Shown here piece after piece: positions 13,410-21,234 of a stretch of 29,987 nucleotides of DNA. Numbering within the stretch: the stretch's first letter is position 1; every line of letters begins with the position of its first letter. This DNA is from Alphaproteobacteria bacterium UBA998. Its GTDB lineage: Bacteria > Pseudomonadota > Alphaproteobacteria > Rickettsiales > UBA998. The stretch is taken from the NCBI GenBank assembly GCA_002291925.1, contig DBAY01000021.1:1-29987 (forward strand), given 5' to 3'. The notes beneath the pieces are model-generated. The model did not search any database. It saw nothing but the letters and a program-made list of their open reading frames with translations, and was not told the origin of the DNA. Made by a program: the position numbers and the translations under genes.

Positions 13410-14300
13410 CTGGCCGCGCTGACGCCAGAATTATTGCTACAGGCCTACGCGCAGGGCATGTTTCCCATGGCCCGCCGCCGGGATGACCCCCGGCTGTACT
13501 GGTTCTCGCCCGATCCCCGCGCCGTGTTGCCTCTGGAGTCGTTTCATTTGTCCCGCCGCCTGGCGCGCACGGTGCGGGGGCAGAATTTCACCGTCACGAT
13601 AGATACGGCCTTTCCGCAGGTGCTCGCCGCCTGCGCCGCGCCGCGCGCTTCCGAGGGGGAAAGCTGGATCAACGGCCCCCTGCGCCAGCTTTACACGCAG
13701 CTCTGGCAGCGCGGCTGCGCCCATAGCGTGGAATGCTGGCTCCACCCAAACCCCTCCTCCAGTAGGTCGGGGTCGACGCGTACGAGCGTCGACGGGAGGG
13801 GGGCGGAAGAATCGTCTGACGTACCCTCACGCCCCCACCCCTGCCCTCCCCCTATTGGGGAGGGGGATGTATGGGGCTCCGGTAATTCCCAGCAACCAGA
13901 GACCAGTAACCAGCAACCAACCCTCGTTGGCGGTCTCTATGGCGTCTCGCTCGGCGGGGCGTTTTTTGGGGAGAGCATGTTCTCCACGGCGCGGGATGCG
14001 AGCAAAGTGGCGCTGGTTTATCTGGTCGAAATTCTGCGGCAGGCGGGCTATGGGCTGCTCGATGTGCAATACCCCACCGCGCATCTCGCGCAGTTCGGCG
14101 TGGTGGAGATTTCCCGTGAGGATTACCTAGCGCGGCTGGAGAGCGCCCTCAGGCTTTCGCCCAACCCCTCGATGAGTTTCTCGCGCGCTTCCGCATCGGT
14201 GATCCGCACCTCACCCTCCGGCTTCAGCGTGATGCGGTCCTCGGACAGCGCCATTTCGAATTCCGAGAGCAGCCCCACCGCGCCGCCGGAGAGCAGGTAA
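13410..14300 (+). CDS. aat: Leucyl/phenylalanyl-tRNA-protein transferase with in-frame repeat insertion and extended C-terminus
   Basis: A GNAT-fold cytoplasmic enzyme transferring Leu or Phe to proteins with N-terminal Arg or Lys, marking them for ClpS/ClpAP. Recognisable blocks are LLLQAYAQGMFPMA, LYWFSPDPRAVLPL, HSVECW, VGGLYGVSLGGAFFGESMFS and DASKVALVYLVEIL. Three things are odd. Sixty-one residues lie between the Trp of SVECW and LVGG, where relatives have about four; this segment is repetitive DNA (13746-13922). The conserved end is near residue 245, but the frame stays open about 50 residues further, antisense to ppx. No ATG, GTG or TTG has a good ribosome site: GAGGAG is placed 6 nt before CTG 13410, while TTG 13434 and an ATG inside aroQ (13335) are alternatives. 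It may be functional or decaying. Confidence 0.8.
   Translation: MAALTPELLLQAYAQGMFPMARRRDDPRLYWFSPDPRAVLPLESFHLSRRLARTVRGQNFTVTIDTAFPQVLAACAAPRASEGESWINGPLRQLYTQLWQRGCAHSVECWLHPNPSSSRSGSTRTSVDGRGAEESSDVPSRPHPCPPPIGEGDVWGSGNSQQPETSNQQPTLVGGLYGVSLGGAFFGESMFSTARDASKVALVYLVEILRQAGYGLLDVQYPTAHLAQFGVVEISREDYLARLESALRLSPNPSMSFSRASASVIRTSPSGFSVMRSSDSAISNSESSPTAPPESR
13746..13922. repeat. Mosaic repeat insert inside aat: two GC-rich hairpins plus heptamers
   Basis: The first hairpin has GTCGACGC and GCGTCGAC as perfect arms around 13771-13792, within longer C-rich and G-rich flanks. The second has CCCTCCCC-CTATT-GGGGAGGG around 13844-13864. The 3' edge is a tandem array of 7-nt units, CAGCAAC, CAGAGAC, CAGTAAC, CAGCAAC (13890-13917). 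The total difference from a normal aat is about 171 nt, a multiple of three, with no stop in the reading frame. The encoded segment is Ser/Pro/Gly/Gln-rich. Confidence 0.85.
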
Positions 14301-15595
14301 GCCAGCGCCGCGCCGCAGCCCAGCAGCCGCGCACTGGCCAGCTCCGCCTCCGACAGCAGCCCGAGCGAGGGATGGTCGAGCTTCAGCTTGGCGCGGTAGC
14401 GGTGATACATGGCGAGCGCCAGCCACACGCGCTGGCGGTGGGTGATGCCGTTCAGCGAGGAATAGAGCACGAGGTCGAACGCCCATTGCGCACGCGTCTC
14501 CGGATGCATGCCGATGGCGGCATCGGAGAGGTAGCAGAAGGCGCGCGCCAGCCGCAGCGGCACCTCCGGTGCCCGCTCGCGCAGCGGGCCCAGCCACTGG
14601 CAGAGTGCTTCCGGATATTCGCTGCTGGTGCGGTATTCAGGCAGGATATCCTCGACGAAGGCCTGTACGGGATCCTGCGCCTGCACGGCAGAGGGAAGCT
14701 GATCAAACAGCAGTCCCTCGCGGATACCGCCCGCGCACACCACCACCTCGTCGATGTCCGCATGCTCGATGACGGTCTGCAGCGCCACCAGCGAGGGGAT
14801 GAACATATGCGCCCGCTCCGCCGGCATGCCCTTCAACGAGGCCAACGCATGCAGGTTCAGCCGCAGCATGTCATCGGCGAATTTCTTCAGCTCGCGCCGG
14901 GGGATATGGTACTGGTGCAGCAATTTCAGCGGGTAGTTCGCGCGCCGCATATGGATGCGCGCCAGCGTGCGGAAGCTGCCGCCGATGGCGTAGAATTCCG
15001 GGTAACGGTCGCGTGCCAGCCAGGGCAGCTCTTCAAGTGCCTCGCCGATGTGGCGGCGCAGTTTGGAGACGTCATTGCCCGCCTGCTGCCAGAGCCGCAG
15101 CACGCCGAGCGGCAAGCTAACGCGCTCGCCGATGGCGCCGTGTTTCATCGCGGTCAGCTCCAGGCTGCCGCCGCCGAGATCGCCCGCCAGCCCGTCCGGC
15201 GCAAAGAGGGTGGCCTGCACGCCGAGCGCCGCCAGTCGCGCCTCCTCATCGCCGGAGATAAGCTGCACCGTGACGCCGGTTTCCTCTTCCAGCTGTTTCA
15301 GGAAAGCGGGCCCGTCCTCCGCATCGCGCAGGGCGGCGGTGGCGATGGCATGCAGCGCGGTGACGGGCAGGGCGCGGGCGATGCGCACATAGCGCGCGAA
15401 GCAAGCCAGTGCCACCTGCTTGCCCTTTTCCGGCAGGCGGCCCGTCTGGCCAATCTCGCTGCCGAGGCCGCAGAGCATCTTTTCGTTGAAGATCGGGCGC
15501 ATGTGACGCTTCAGCGCGTCATAGACGACAAGCCGCACCGAGTTGGAGCCGATATCGATCACGCCGACCGGCGCGTGGACGAGAGAAAAGGGCAT
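14123..15595 (-). CDS. ppx: Exopolyphosphatase (Ppx/GppA family)
   Basis: A 490-residue cytoplasmic enzyme that removes terminal phosphates from polyphosphate, or hydrolyses pppGpp in related proteins. The N-terminal ASKHA fold shows VIDIGSNSVRLVVYD (phosphate-binding loop 1), ATAALRDAEDG, and GDLGGGSLELTAM (second loop). An HD-like C-terminal helical part follows, including LALAMYHRYRAKL. The start codon is 3 nt after the ppk stop, so the two are co-transcribed and polyphosphate synthesis and breakdown are encoded together. The 3' end overlaps the convergent aat frame by 178 nt. Ppx and GppA activities cannot be told apart by eye, but the ppk link favours Ppx. Confidence 0.92.
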   Translation of the reverse strand: MPFSLVHAPVGVIDIGSNSVRLVVYDALKRHMRPIFNEKMLCGLGSEIGQTGRLPEKGKQVALACFARYVRIARALPVTALHAIATAALRDAEDGPAFLKQLEEETGVTVQLISGDEEARLAALGVQATLFAPDGLAGDLGGGSLELTAMKHGAIGERVSLPLGVLRLWQQAGNDVSKLRRHIGEALEELPWLARDRYPEFYAIGGSFRTLARIHMRRANYPLKLLHQYHIPRRELKKFADDMLRLNLHALASLKGMPAERAHMFIPSLVALQTVIEHADIDEVVVCAGGIREGLLFDQLPSAVQAQDPVQAFVEDILPEYRTSSEYPEALCQWLGPLRERAPEVPLRLARAFCYLSDAAIGMHPETRAQWAFDLVLYSSLNGITHRQRVWLALAMYHRYRAKLKLDHPSLGLLSEAELASARLLGCGAALAYLLSGGAVGLLSEFEMALSEDRITLKPEGEVRITDAEAREKLIEGLGESLRALSSRAR

Positions 15596-15598
15596 GCA

Positions 15599-17755
15599 TT
15601 ATTCCTGCGGTCGCACGAGGTGCATTCTCGGCCGGGCGCTCTCCTTGCGCAAGGCTTTCCCTCGTCCCGACAGGCTAGGGTTGGTCATGAAATAGTCATG
15701 CGCGGAGAATCCGCCATCTTTCACGGGGGCACGCTCATACTCGCCGCTGGACAGCAGCCGCCAGCTTTTCAAATCGTCGCGCAGATTGGCCACCATGATC
15801 TGGTCCAGCACCTGCGCATGCACCGTGGGGTTGAGCAGCGGCACCATCACCTCCACGCGGTGATCGAAATTGCGCGGCATCCAATCGGCGGAGGCAATAA
15901 AGACCTTGGCTTCTTTCGAGGGCAGACCCGCGCCATGGCCGAAGCAGAAGATGCGCGAATGCTCGAGGAAGCGCCCGATGATGCTTTTTACGCGGATATT
16001 CTCCGACAGGCCTTTCACGCCGGGCCGCAGGCAGCAGATGCCGCGCACGATGAGGTCGATCTGCACCCCCGCCTGCGAGGCCTCGTAGAGCGCGTCGATG
16101 ATGCGCGCATCCACCAGCGAGTTCATCTTGGCCCAGATGGCGGCGGGCCGGCCTGCCTTGGCGTGGGCGATCTCGTCGGCAATCAGCGTCATCACGTCGC
16201 GGCGCATATGGTTGGGTGCGGCGATGATTTTCTCGAACTTCTCCGGCTCGGCATAGCCGGTGACGAAGTTGAACAGGTAATTGATGTCGTGGCAGAGAAT
16301 CTCGTCGCAGGTGAAGTAGGAGAGGTCGGTATAGACCTTCGCGGTATTGGGGTGATAATTGCCGGTGCCGACATGCGCGTATTCCTGCAATTTCTCGCCC
16401 TCGCGCCGCGCCACCAGTGATAGCTTGGCGTGTGTCTTCAGGTTGACGAAGCCGTACACCACCTGCGCCCCGGCGCGCTCCAGATCGCGCGCCCATTTGA
16501 TGTTGGCCTCCTCATCGAAGCGGGCTTTTAACTCCACCAGAGCGGTCACCGACTTGCCGTTCTCTGCCGCCTCGATGAGCGCCTTGACGATGGGCGAGTC
16601 CTTGCTCGTGCGGTAGAGTGTCTGCTTGATGGAGACTACGTCCGGGTCGCTCGCCGCCTGCCGCAGGAACTGAACCACCACATCGAACGCTTCGAAGGGG
16701 TGGTGGATGATGATGTCCTTGGCGTGGATGGCGGCGAAGCAGTCGCCGTTATAATCGCTGATGCGCTCCGGGAAGCGGGCATTGTAGGGCGGGTATTTCA
16801 GGTCGGGGCGGGCCACCACGTCGTAGAGTTCGTTCAGCGCCGCGAGGCCGATCATGCCCGGTACCTCGATGACGTCCTCCTCCGTCGTGCCCAGATGTGC
16901 GCTGAAGAAGGTGACAAGATGCTGCGAGACGGGGGCCAGCGCCTTGATGCGGATAACGCGGCCGCGGCGGCGCTGCTTGATGGCGTTCTCGTAATAGCGC
17001 ATCAGGTCTTCCGCCTCTTCCTCCACTTCAAGGTCGCTATCGCGGATGATGCGGAAGAAGGCGGAGTCCAGCATCTCGTAGCCGGGATAGAGCGCATCAA
17101 GGAAGCAGCGGATGACGTCCTCCAGCAGCACGAAGCGCATCGCCTCGCCGGGCAGGCGGATGAAGCGTGGCAGCTTCGGCGGCAAGGGCAGCACGGAAAT
17201 CTGCTTCTTGCCGCCGCTCTTGCGCTTCAGCTCAAACAGCAGGGTAAGACCGAGGTTGGGCAGGAAGGGAAAGGGGTGGGCCGGGTCCACCGCGATGGGG
17301 GTCAGGGCGGCGAAAAGATTATCCATGAAGTAGGCGCGCAGCCAGGTAAGCTGCGTTTTGGTCAGCTTCTTGGCGCTCACCACCTCCACCCCGGCGCGCT
17401 TCAGCTCGCGCTTGAGGCTCAGCCAGCAGGATTGCTGGTTTTTCATCAGATGCAGGCTCGCCTCATTGACGGCTTTGAGCTGCTCTTTCGGTGTCAGCCC
17501 GTCCTGGCTCGGTGTTTCTACCCCGTGGCGGATCTGGTCGCGCAGGCCGGCCACGCGCACCATGGTGAATTCATCAAGGTTCACCGCCGAGATGGAGAGG
17601 AATTTCAGTCGCTCCAGCAAGGGGTTGGCGGTGTTGTAGGCCTCCTCCAAGACACGGAAATTGAAGGCGAGCCACGATAATTCACGGTTCAAATAGCGTT
17701 CCGTGGTGGCACCGCGGCAATGCGGGGTGGTGCGGAGGCGGGTTTCCTTGCGCAT
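15599..17755 (-). CDS. ppk: Polyphosphate kinase 1
   Basis: A 718-residue enzyme, often membrane-associated, that polymerises the gamma-phosphate of ATP into polyphosphate. The N-terminal domain has RYLNRELSWLAFNFRVLEEA and the FLSISAVNLDEF segment. The catalytic PLD-like half has KTHAKLSLV with His442 and EYAHVGTGNYHP with His461; these are 19 residues apart, as are His435 and His454 of the E. coli enzyme, the former being the phosphorylated one. VVSIKQTLYRTS and the C-terminal EHSRIFCFGHG and SADWMPRNFDHRVEV are also family-typical. The length is normal. It is the first gene of ppk-ppx; a 96-nt divergent gap separates it from sixA. Confidence 0.97.
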   Translation of the reverse strand: MRKETRLRTTPHCRGATTERYLNRELSWLAFNFRVLEEAYNTANPLLERLKFLSISAVNLDEFTMVRVAGLRDQIRHGVETPSQDGLTPKEQLKAVNEASLHLMKNQQSCWLSLKRELKRAGVEVVSAKKLTKTQLTWLRAYFMDNLFAALTPIAVDPAHPFPFLPNLGLTLLFELKRKSGGKKQISVLPLPPKLPRFIRLPGEAMRFVLLEDVIRCFLDALYPGYEMLDSAFFRIIRDSDLEVEEEAEDLMRYYENAIKQRRRGRVIRIKALAPVSQHLVTFFSAHLGTTEEDVIEVPGMIGLAALNELYDVVARPDLKYPPYNARFPERISDYNGDCFAAIHAKDIIIHHPFEAFDVVVQFLRQAASDPDVVSIKQTLYRTSKDSPIVKALIEAAENGKSVTALVELKARFDEEANIKWARDLERAGAQVVYGFVNLKTHAKLSLVARREGEKLQEYAHVGTGNYHPNTAKVYTDLSYFTCDEILCHDINYLFNFVTGYAEPEKFEKIIAAPNHMRRDVMTLIADEIAHAKAGRPAAIWAKMNSLVDARIIDALYEASQAGVQIDLIVRGICCLRPGVKGLSENIRVKSIIGRFLEHSRIFCFGHGAGLPSKEAKVFIASADWMPRNFDHRVEVMVPLLNPTVHAQVLDQIMVANLRDDLKSWRLLSSGEYERAPVKDGGFSAHDYFMTNPSLSGRGKALRKESARPRMHLVRPQE

Positions 17756-17784
17756 CTTCTAAGGTTCTCTTTGTGCGGAATGGG

Positions 17785-17808
17785 CCATCATGCCATAATG
17801 CCATGGTT
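17785..17808. repeat. Three octamers in the ppk/sixA divergent gap
   Basis: Units CCATCATG, CCATAATG and CCATGGTT follow each other without a gap. With three units, one of them degenerate, this is weaker than the other arrays, but the 8-nt period matches the array at 2832-2863. It lies about 30 nt upstream of the ppk start codon (minus strand). Confidence 0.45.
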
Positions 17809-17851
17809 CAATTAAGGAATCCCTACTGCGCATTCCAACATAAGGCGGTCC

Positions 17852-18370
17852 GTGCGACATATCTACCTCCTGCGTCATGCCCATGCGGTGCCCGGTGATC
17901 CCGGCATGGCCGACCATGACCGGCCGCTCTCGCCGCGCGGCCACGCGGAGTGCCGCGTGCTGGCGGCTTGGCTGCAGGACCGGCCGGTGCGGCCACAGCG
18001 GATTCTCTGCTCCTCGGCAATTCGTACCCGCGAAACGCTGGCGCGCGTGAGCGAGGCGCAGGCGGACTGGCCCGCGCCGGAGTATCTGCCAAAACTGTAT
18101 TTAGCCTCCCCCGGCGAATTGCTGGCGCAGCTGCAGGCGCTGCCGGAGTCCGTGACGGATGTGCTGATGGTCGGCCATAATCCCGGGCTGCAGGAACTGG
18201 CCCTGCTGCTCGCCGCGCCGCAGCCGGGGCGCGATTATGATATGCTGGAGATTGGCCTCTCCACCGGCGGGCTCATCGGGCTGACAGCGGAGGGCGCGTG
18301 GGCAGGCCTCGCCCCGCAATCGGCGCGGCTGGCGTTTTACTGCCGGGAAGCGGAAGTAGGGCGCGGCTAG
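17852..18370 (+). CDS. sixA: SixA-type phosphohistidine phosphatase (histidine phosphatase superfamily)
   Basis: A 172-residue cytoplasmic protein. The N-terminal YLLRHAHA carries the catalytic RHx motif; LSPRGHAE, SSAIRTRETL and VGHNPGLQEL match SixA, which removes phosphate from phosphohistidine on HPt or phosphotransferase proteins. It starts at GTG 17852, immediately before the RHx strand. A SixA-type enzyme next to a receiver/HPt-like protein (18367-19419) suggests a link to phosphorelay, but SixA homologues commonly have unknown targets. Its stop codon overlaps the stop codon of the convergent response regulator gene by 4 nt. Confidence 0.85.
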   Translation: MRHIYLLRHAHAVPGDPGMADHDRPLSPRGHAECRVLAAWLQDRPVRPQRILCSSAIRTRETLARVSEAQADWPAPEYLPKLYLASPGELLAQLQALPESVTDVLMVGHNPGLQELALLLAAPQPGRDYDMLEIGLSTGGLIGLTAEGAWAGLAPQSARLAFYCREAEVGRG

Positions 18371-19419
18371 TCCTTCACCACCTCGCACAGGGCGCTGAGG
18401 CTCTTGCGCAGATCCTCGCCCACCGTACCGCCGGAGCCCTGGATGTTACGCTGGAAAATCACAAACAGCGCATCCACATGCTTGCGCCCGGCCAGGATGG
18501 CGCTGGGGGAGAAATGCGAGCGGGGCAGGCAGAGGTCATAGAGCGAATCGGCCACCTGCGAGGCCAGCGTGTAGTCAAAGACGCCCGCCTGCGATTTGAT
18601 ATGCAGCGCTACGTCGCGCACGGCAGCCACCTCGTCGCGGTCGTGGCGTGGGAAGGTTTCCAGCCGCTTGAAGGCGAGATCGAGGCGCGTGAGATCGTTC
18701 ACCACCCAGTCGAGATAATCACCGCGGGACTGGTGTATAATGCGCTGTGCACGCGCAATGTTTTCTACGTTGAAAATATCGTCCAGCGTGACGTGGCTCC
18801 CAATTTTTTCTTTGATACTGAAATCGGCGTCAATGATTGTAATTTCCTCGTTTTCCTTCTGATAGACCGAGACATTCTCATTTTTGGCTAGAAGCTTGTC
18901 TTCGTCGCGTCGGCGATTGGACTTGCCCTGCAACGGTTGCTGGCGTCGGCGGCGATCGGGTCCTGCATAAGAAGAGGTAAGAATGAAATTGCGCGGCTGA
19001 TCAACCACTAGCATGATGCGATCGCACAGCGTACGTACGGTGAAGGGCTTGACAAGAAATTCGGTAGCCCCAGTGTCGCGGGCTTCTTCCACCTGCGGAC
19101 GCTTGGCCTTGCCGGTCAGCATGATGATGGGCAGCTGGCGGTTGGGGGAGAGGCGGTTCCAGCGGATGTAATGGATGAACTCGATGCCTGTCATTGGCTC
19201 CATGTCCCAATCGGTGATGACCAGATCCACCGGCTTGCTGGCGAGCTGCTGGATGGCTTCCTGCCCGTTACGGGCCAGATAGATCGCTCCGAAACCCAGA
19301 CTGGTCAGTGCCTTGCGTAGAAGCTGTACCATGCGGTCGTCCGCATCCACCAATAGTACGTTGATACTGGACAGGCGTGCGCGCTGGCCATACGCCGTAC
19401 GCCCTAGGGCGGTTTTCAT
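18367..19419 (-). CDS. Receiver-domain protein with HPt-like C-terminal region
   Basis: A 350-residue cytoplasmic signalling protein. Residues 18-140 are a CheY-like receiver: acidic Asp25, Asp27 and Asp28, phosphoacceptor Asp70 in VITDWDMEPMTG, Thr102 in MLTGKAKR, and Lys124 in FLVKPF. A basic stretch follows (YAGPDRRRRQQ, residues 151-161, and SNRRRDED). The last 130 residues are helical, and ALHIKSQAGVFDY around His273 resembles the HPt motif HxxKxxAxxxG loosely, although the glycine is replaced. No DNA-binding or output enzyme domain is recognised. It lies 36 nt downstream of hdaA on the same strand and may share its transcript. Confidence 0.8.
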   Translation of the reverse strand: MKTALGRTAYGQRARLSSINVLLVDADDRMVQLLRKALTSLGFGAIYLARNGQEAIQQLASKPVDLVITDWDMEPMTGIEFIHYIRWNRLSPNRQLPIIMLTGKAKRPQVEEARDTGATEFLVKPFTVRTLCDRIMLVVDQPRNFILTSSYAGPDRRRRQQPLQGKSNRRRDEDKLLAKNENVSVYQKENEEITIIDADFSIKEKIGSHVTLDDIFNVENIARAQRIIHQSRGDYLDWVVNDLTRLDLAFKRLETFPRHDRDEVAAVRDVALHIKSQAGVFDYTLASQVADSLYDLCLPRSHFSPSAILAGRKHVDALFVIFQRNIQGSGGTVGEDLRKSLSALCEVVKD

Positions 19420-19455
19420 GGCGAGGTTCCCCTTTCACTCTCCACCTTCACCATG

Positions 19456-20139
19456 TCATGCAAGCGGGTGATTTTCAAGGGCTTTGCGTGCCACATCGAG
19501 GGTAATACGCCGCCCTAGCGCTAGCGAAATTATGTCCATGCGCGCGATGATTGCACCCGCTTCATGCAGGGTGCGCGGCAAGCGGGGCAATAAGTAACGA
19601 ATGACTTCCGGCCCCACCTTCAGCTGGCGGTCGGCACACTGTTTGAGCAGCGCGGCTTCCAGCAAGGCGTCATCCGGCGCATTTAGGGCCGCCTTGGGTA
19701 GCGCGTTCCAGCGCGAGGCGAGGTCGGGCAAGGTGGGCCGGTAGCCTTCGCTGGCGGTAAGCAGCAGGAACAAACTACGCTCCTTGGCAGCATTCAGTAG
19801 ATGAAACAGCAGCTTCTCATTGGTGTCATCCATGCCATCGGCGAGAAAGCATGATCCCTCAGAGGCCTCCATGACGCCGGCAGGCATCGCATCGCCGACT
19901 GCAGGCAATTTTAAACTCTGCGCACCGCTTTGTTCCGCCCACAGATGGGCCAGATGTGTCTTGCCGCTGCCTGCGGCGCCCACCAGCGCGAGGCGGCGCT
20001 CCGGCCAGTCCGGCCAGGAGGTCACCATGGCGTGTGCCGTGCGGTTGGCGGGGGTGAGGACGAAATCCTCAGCACGAAAACTGGTCGTGCCCGGCAGGGG
20101 CAGGGCCGGTTGCCACGGCCCCGGCGTGCGGGTGCTCAT
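19456..20139 (-). CDS. hdaA: HdaA, DnaA-related regulator of replication initiation
   Basis: A 227-residue AAA+ protein related to DnaA but lacking its DNA-binding domain. QPALPLP near the N-terminus matches a sliding-clamp-binding motif. Walker A is VGAAGSGKTHL, and a Walker B-like LADGMDD follows. With the DNA clamp such proteins stimulate ATP hydrolysis by DnaA and prevent re-initiation. The start ATG overlaps the stop of the AI-2E permease gene as ATGA (20136-20139), which fixes the start; a longer frame upstream is antisense or out-of-frame coding sequence. The pairing with the AI-2E permease is typical of alphaproteobacteria. Confidence 0.9.
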   Translation of the reverse strand: MSTRTPGPWQPALPLPGTTSFRAEDFVLTPANRTAHAMVTSWPDWPERRLALVGAAGSGKTHLAHLWAEQSGAQSLKLPAVGDAMPAGVMEASEGSCFLADGMDDTNEKLLFHLLNAAKERSLFLLLTASEGYRPTLPDLASRWNALPKAALNAPDDALLEAALLKQCADRQLKVGPEVIRYLLPRLPRTLHEAGAIIARMDIISLALGRRITLDVARKALENHPLA

Positions 20140-21227
20140 GGGGCCTGGTCCGGCCGTGCGAGCGTGGAGGCGCTGTAAAAGGGGCTCTTCAGATAGCTGC
20201 GCACCGCGAAGCGCACCAGCACCCCGATGACGGCGGTGAGCGGCACGGCGATCAGTACCCCGACGAAGCCCATCAGCGCTCCGCCCGCCAGCATGCCGAA
20301 GATGATCCACATCGGATGCAGCCCCACGCTGCCCCCGATGAGCTTGGGCGTGAGGATGTAGCCTTCCAGCATCTGCCCGATGACAAAAATGCCGAAGATG
20401 ATGCCCACACGGGTCGGGTCGCCGTCAAACTGCAGCAGCGCCACCGCCACCGCCAGCAGGCCGCTGATGAACGTGCCCGCGTACGGAATGATGATGAGGA
20501 ACCCGGCGGTGAGGCTGATGAGCAGCGCGTATTTCAGCCCGGCGAGCGAGAGGGTGATGGCATAGAACAGGGCCAGCGTGCCGCAGACTTTCAGCTGGCC
20601 GCGCACGAAGCCGGAGATGACGCGGTCCATCTCGCGCACCTGCTCGCGGATGGTGTCGGCGTAATAGCGCGGCAGCAACGCGTCGAGCTGGGCGATGATG
20701 TCATCCCAGTCGCGCAGCAGGTAGAAGCTCACCACCGGCGCGATGACCAGCAGCGCCGCCAGGTTCGCCACCGCCATGCCGGAGCGCACGACTTTGCGCA
20801 GGATGTCCATGGAGGCGCCGAGGATTTGCCCACTGACATCGCTGGCATTGGCCGCCGCGTCCTCGAGGCTGGTGCCTTGCACTTCCAGCATCACGCGGTT
20901 GATGTAGGGCGCCAGAAAGCGTTGCACGGCGTTGATTTTCGCCGGCATTTCGGAGATCAGCCCGGCCATCTGCTCTACCAGCCGGGGCAGTAGCGCAATC
21001 AGTGCCAGCGCGAGGATGGAGAAGAAGACAAGCAGGATCGTGGAGGTCGCCGCCGTGCGGCCCATGCCCCAGCGTTGCAGCTGATCCGCCGTCGGGTCGA
21101 AGAAATAGGCGATCAGGATGCCGAACACGAAGGGCAGCAGGATGGATTGCACCGCCGCAATGAACCAGCCGAGCCCCAGCAGCACGGCGAGAATGAACAG
21201 CAGGCGCGAGGAACGGAGTGTCATCAT
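20136..21227 (-). CDS. AI-2E family (PerM-like) permease
   Basis: A 363-residue polytopic inner-membrane protein with about eight hydrophobic segments: two at the N-terminus, VFFSILALALIALLP, a long soluble-looking amphipathic stretch (residues 90-150), then several at 155-175, 230-330. The family signature region GSVGLHPMWIIFGMLAGG and FVGVLIAVPLTAVIGVL is clear. Some relatives are reported as AI-2 exporters and others as sodium/proton antiporters, so the substrate is unknown. It overlaps hdaA by 4 nt and follows the DUF2066 gene after 7 nt. Confidence 0.9.
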   Translation of the reverse strand: MMTLRSSRLLFILAVLLGLGWFIAAVQSILLPFVFGILIAYFFDPTADQLQRWGMGRTAATSTILLVFFSILALALIALLPRLVEQMAGLISEMPAKINAVQRFLAPYINRVMLEVQGTSLEDAAANASDVSGQILGASMDILRKVVRSGMAVANLAALLVIAPVVSFYLLRDWDDIIAQLDALLPRYYADTIREQVREMDRVISGFVRGQLKVCGTLALFYAITLSLAGLKYALLISLTAGFLIIIPYAGTFISGLLAVAVALLQFDGDPTRVGIIFGIFVIGQMLEGYILTPKLIGGSVGLHPMWIIFGMLAGGALMGFVGVLIAVPLTAVIGVLVRFAVRSYLKSPFYSASTLARPDQAP

Positions 21228-21234
21228 AGGGATA

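Noticed and set aside
14372..16420. Long open plus-strand frame (about 680 residues)
   Set aside because: It is antisense to ppx and ppk, which have strong family motifs. Long open antisense frames are common in GC-rich DNA.
20140..20310. Longer N-terminus for HdaA
   Set aside because: The extra part overlaps the AI-2E permease in another frame and has no family likeness; the ATGA overlap fixes the start at 20139.
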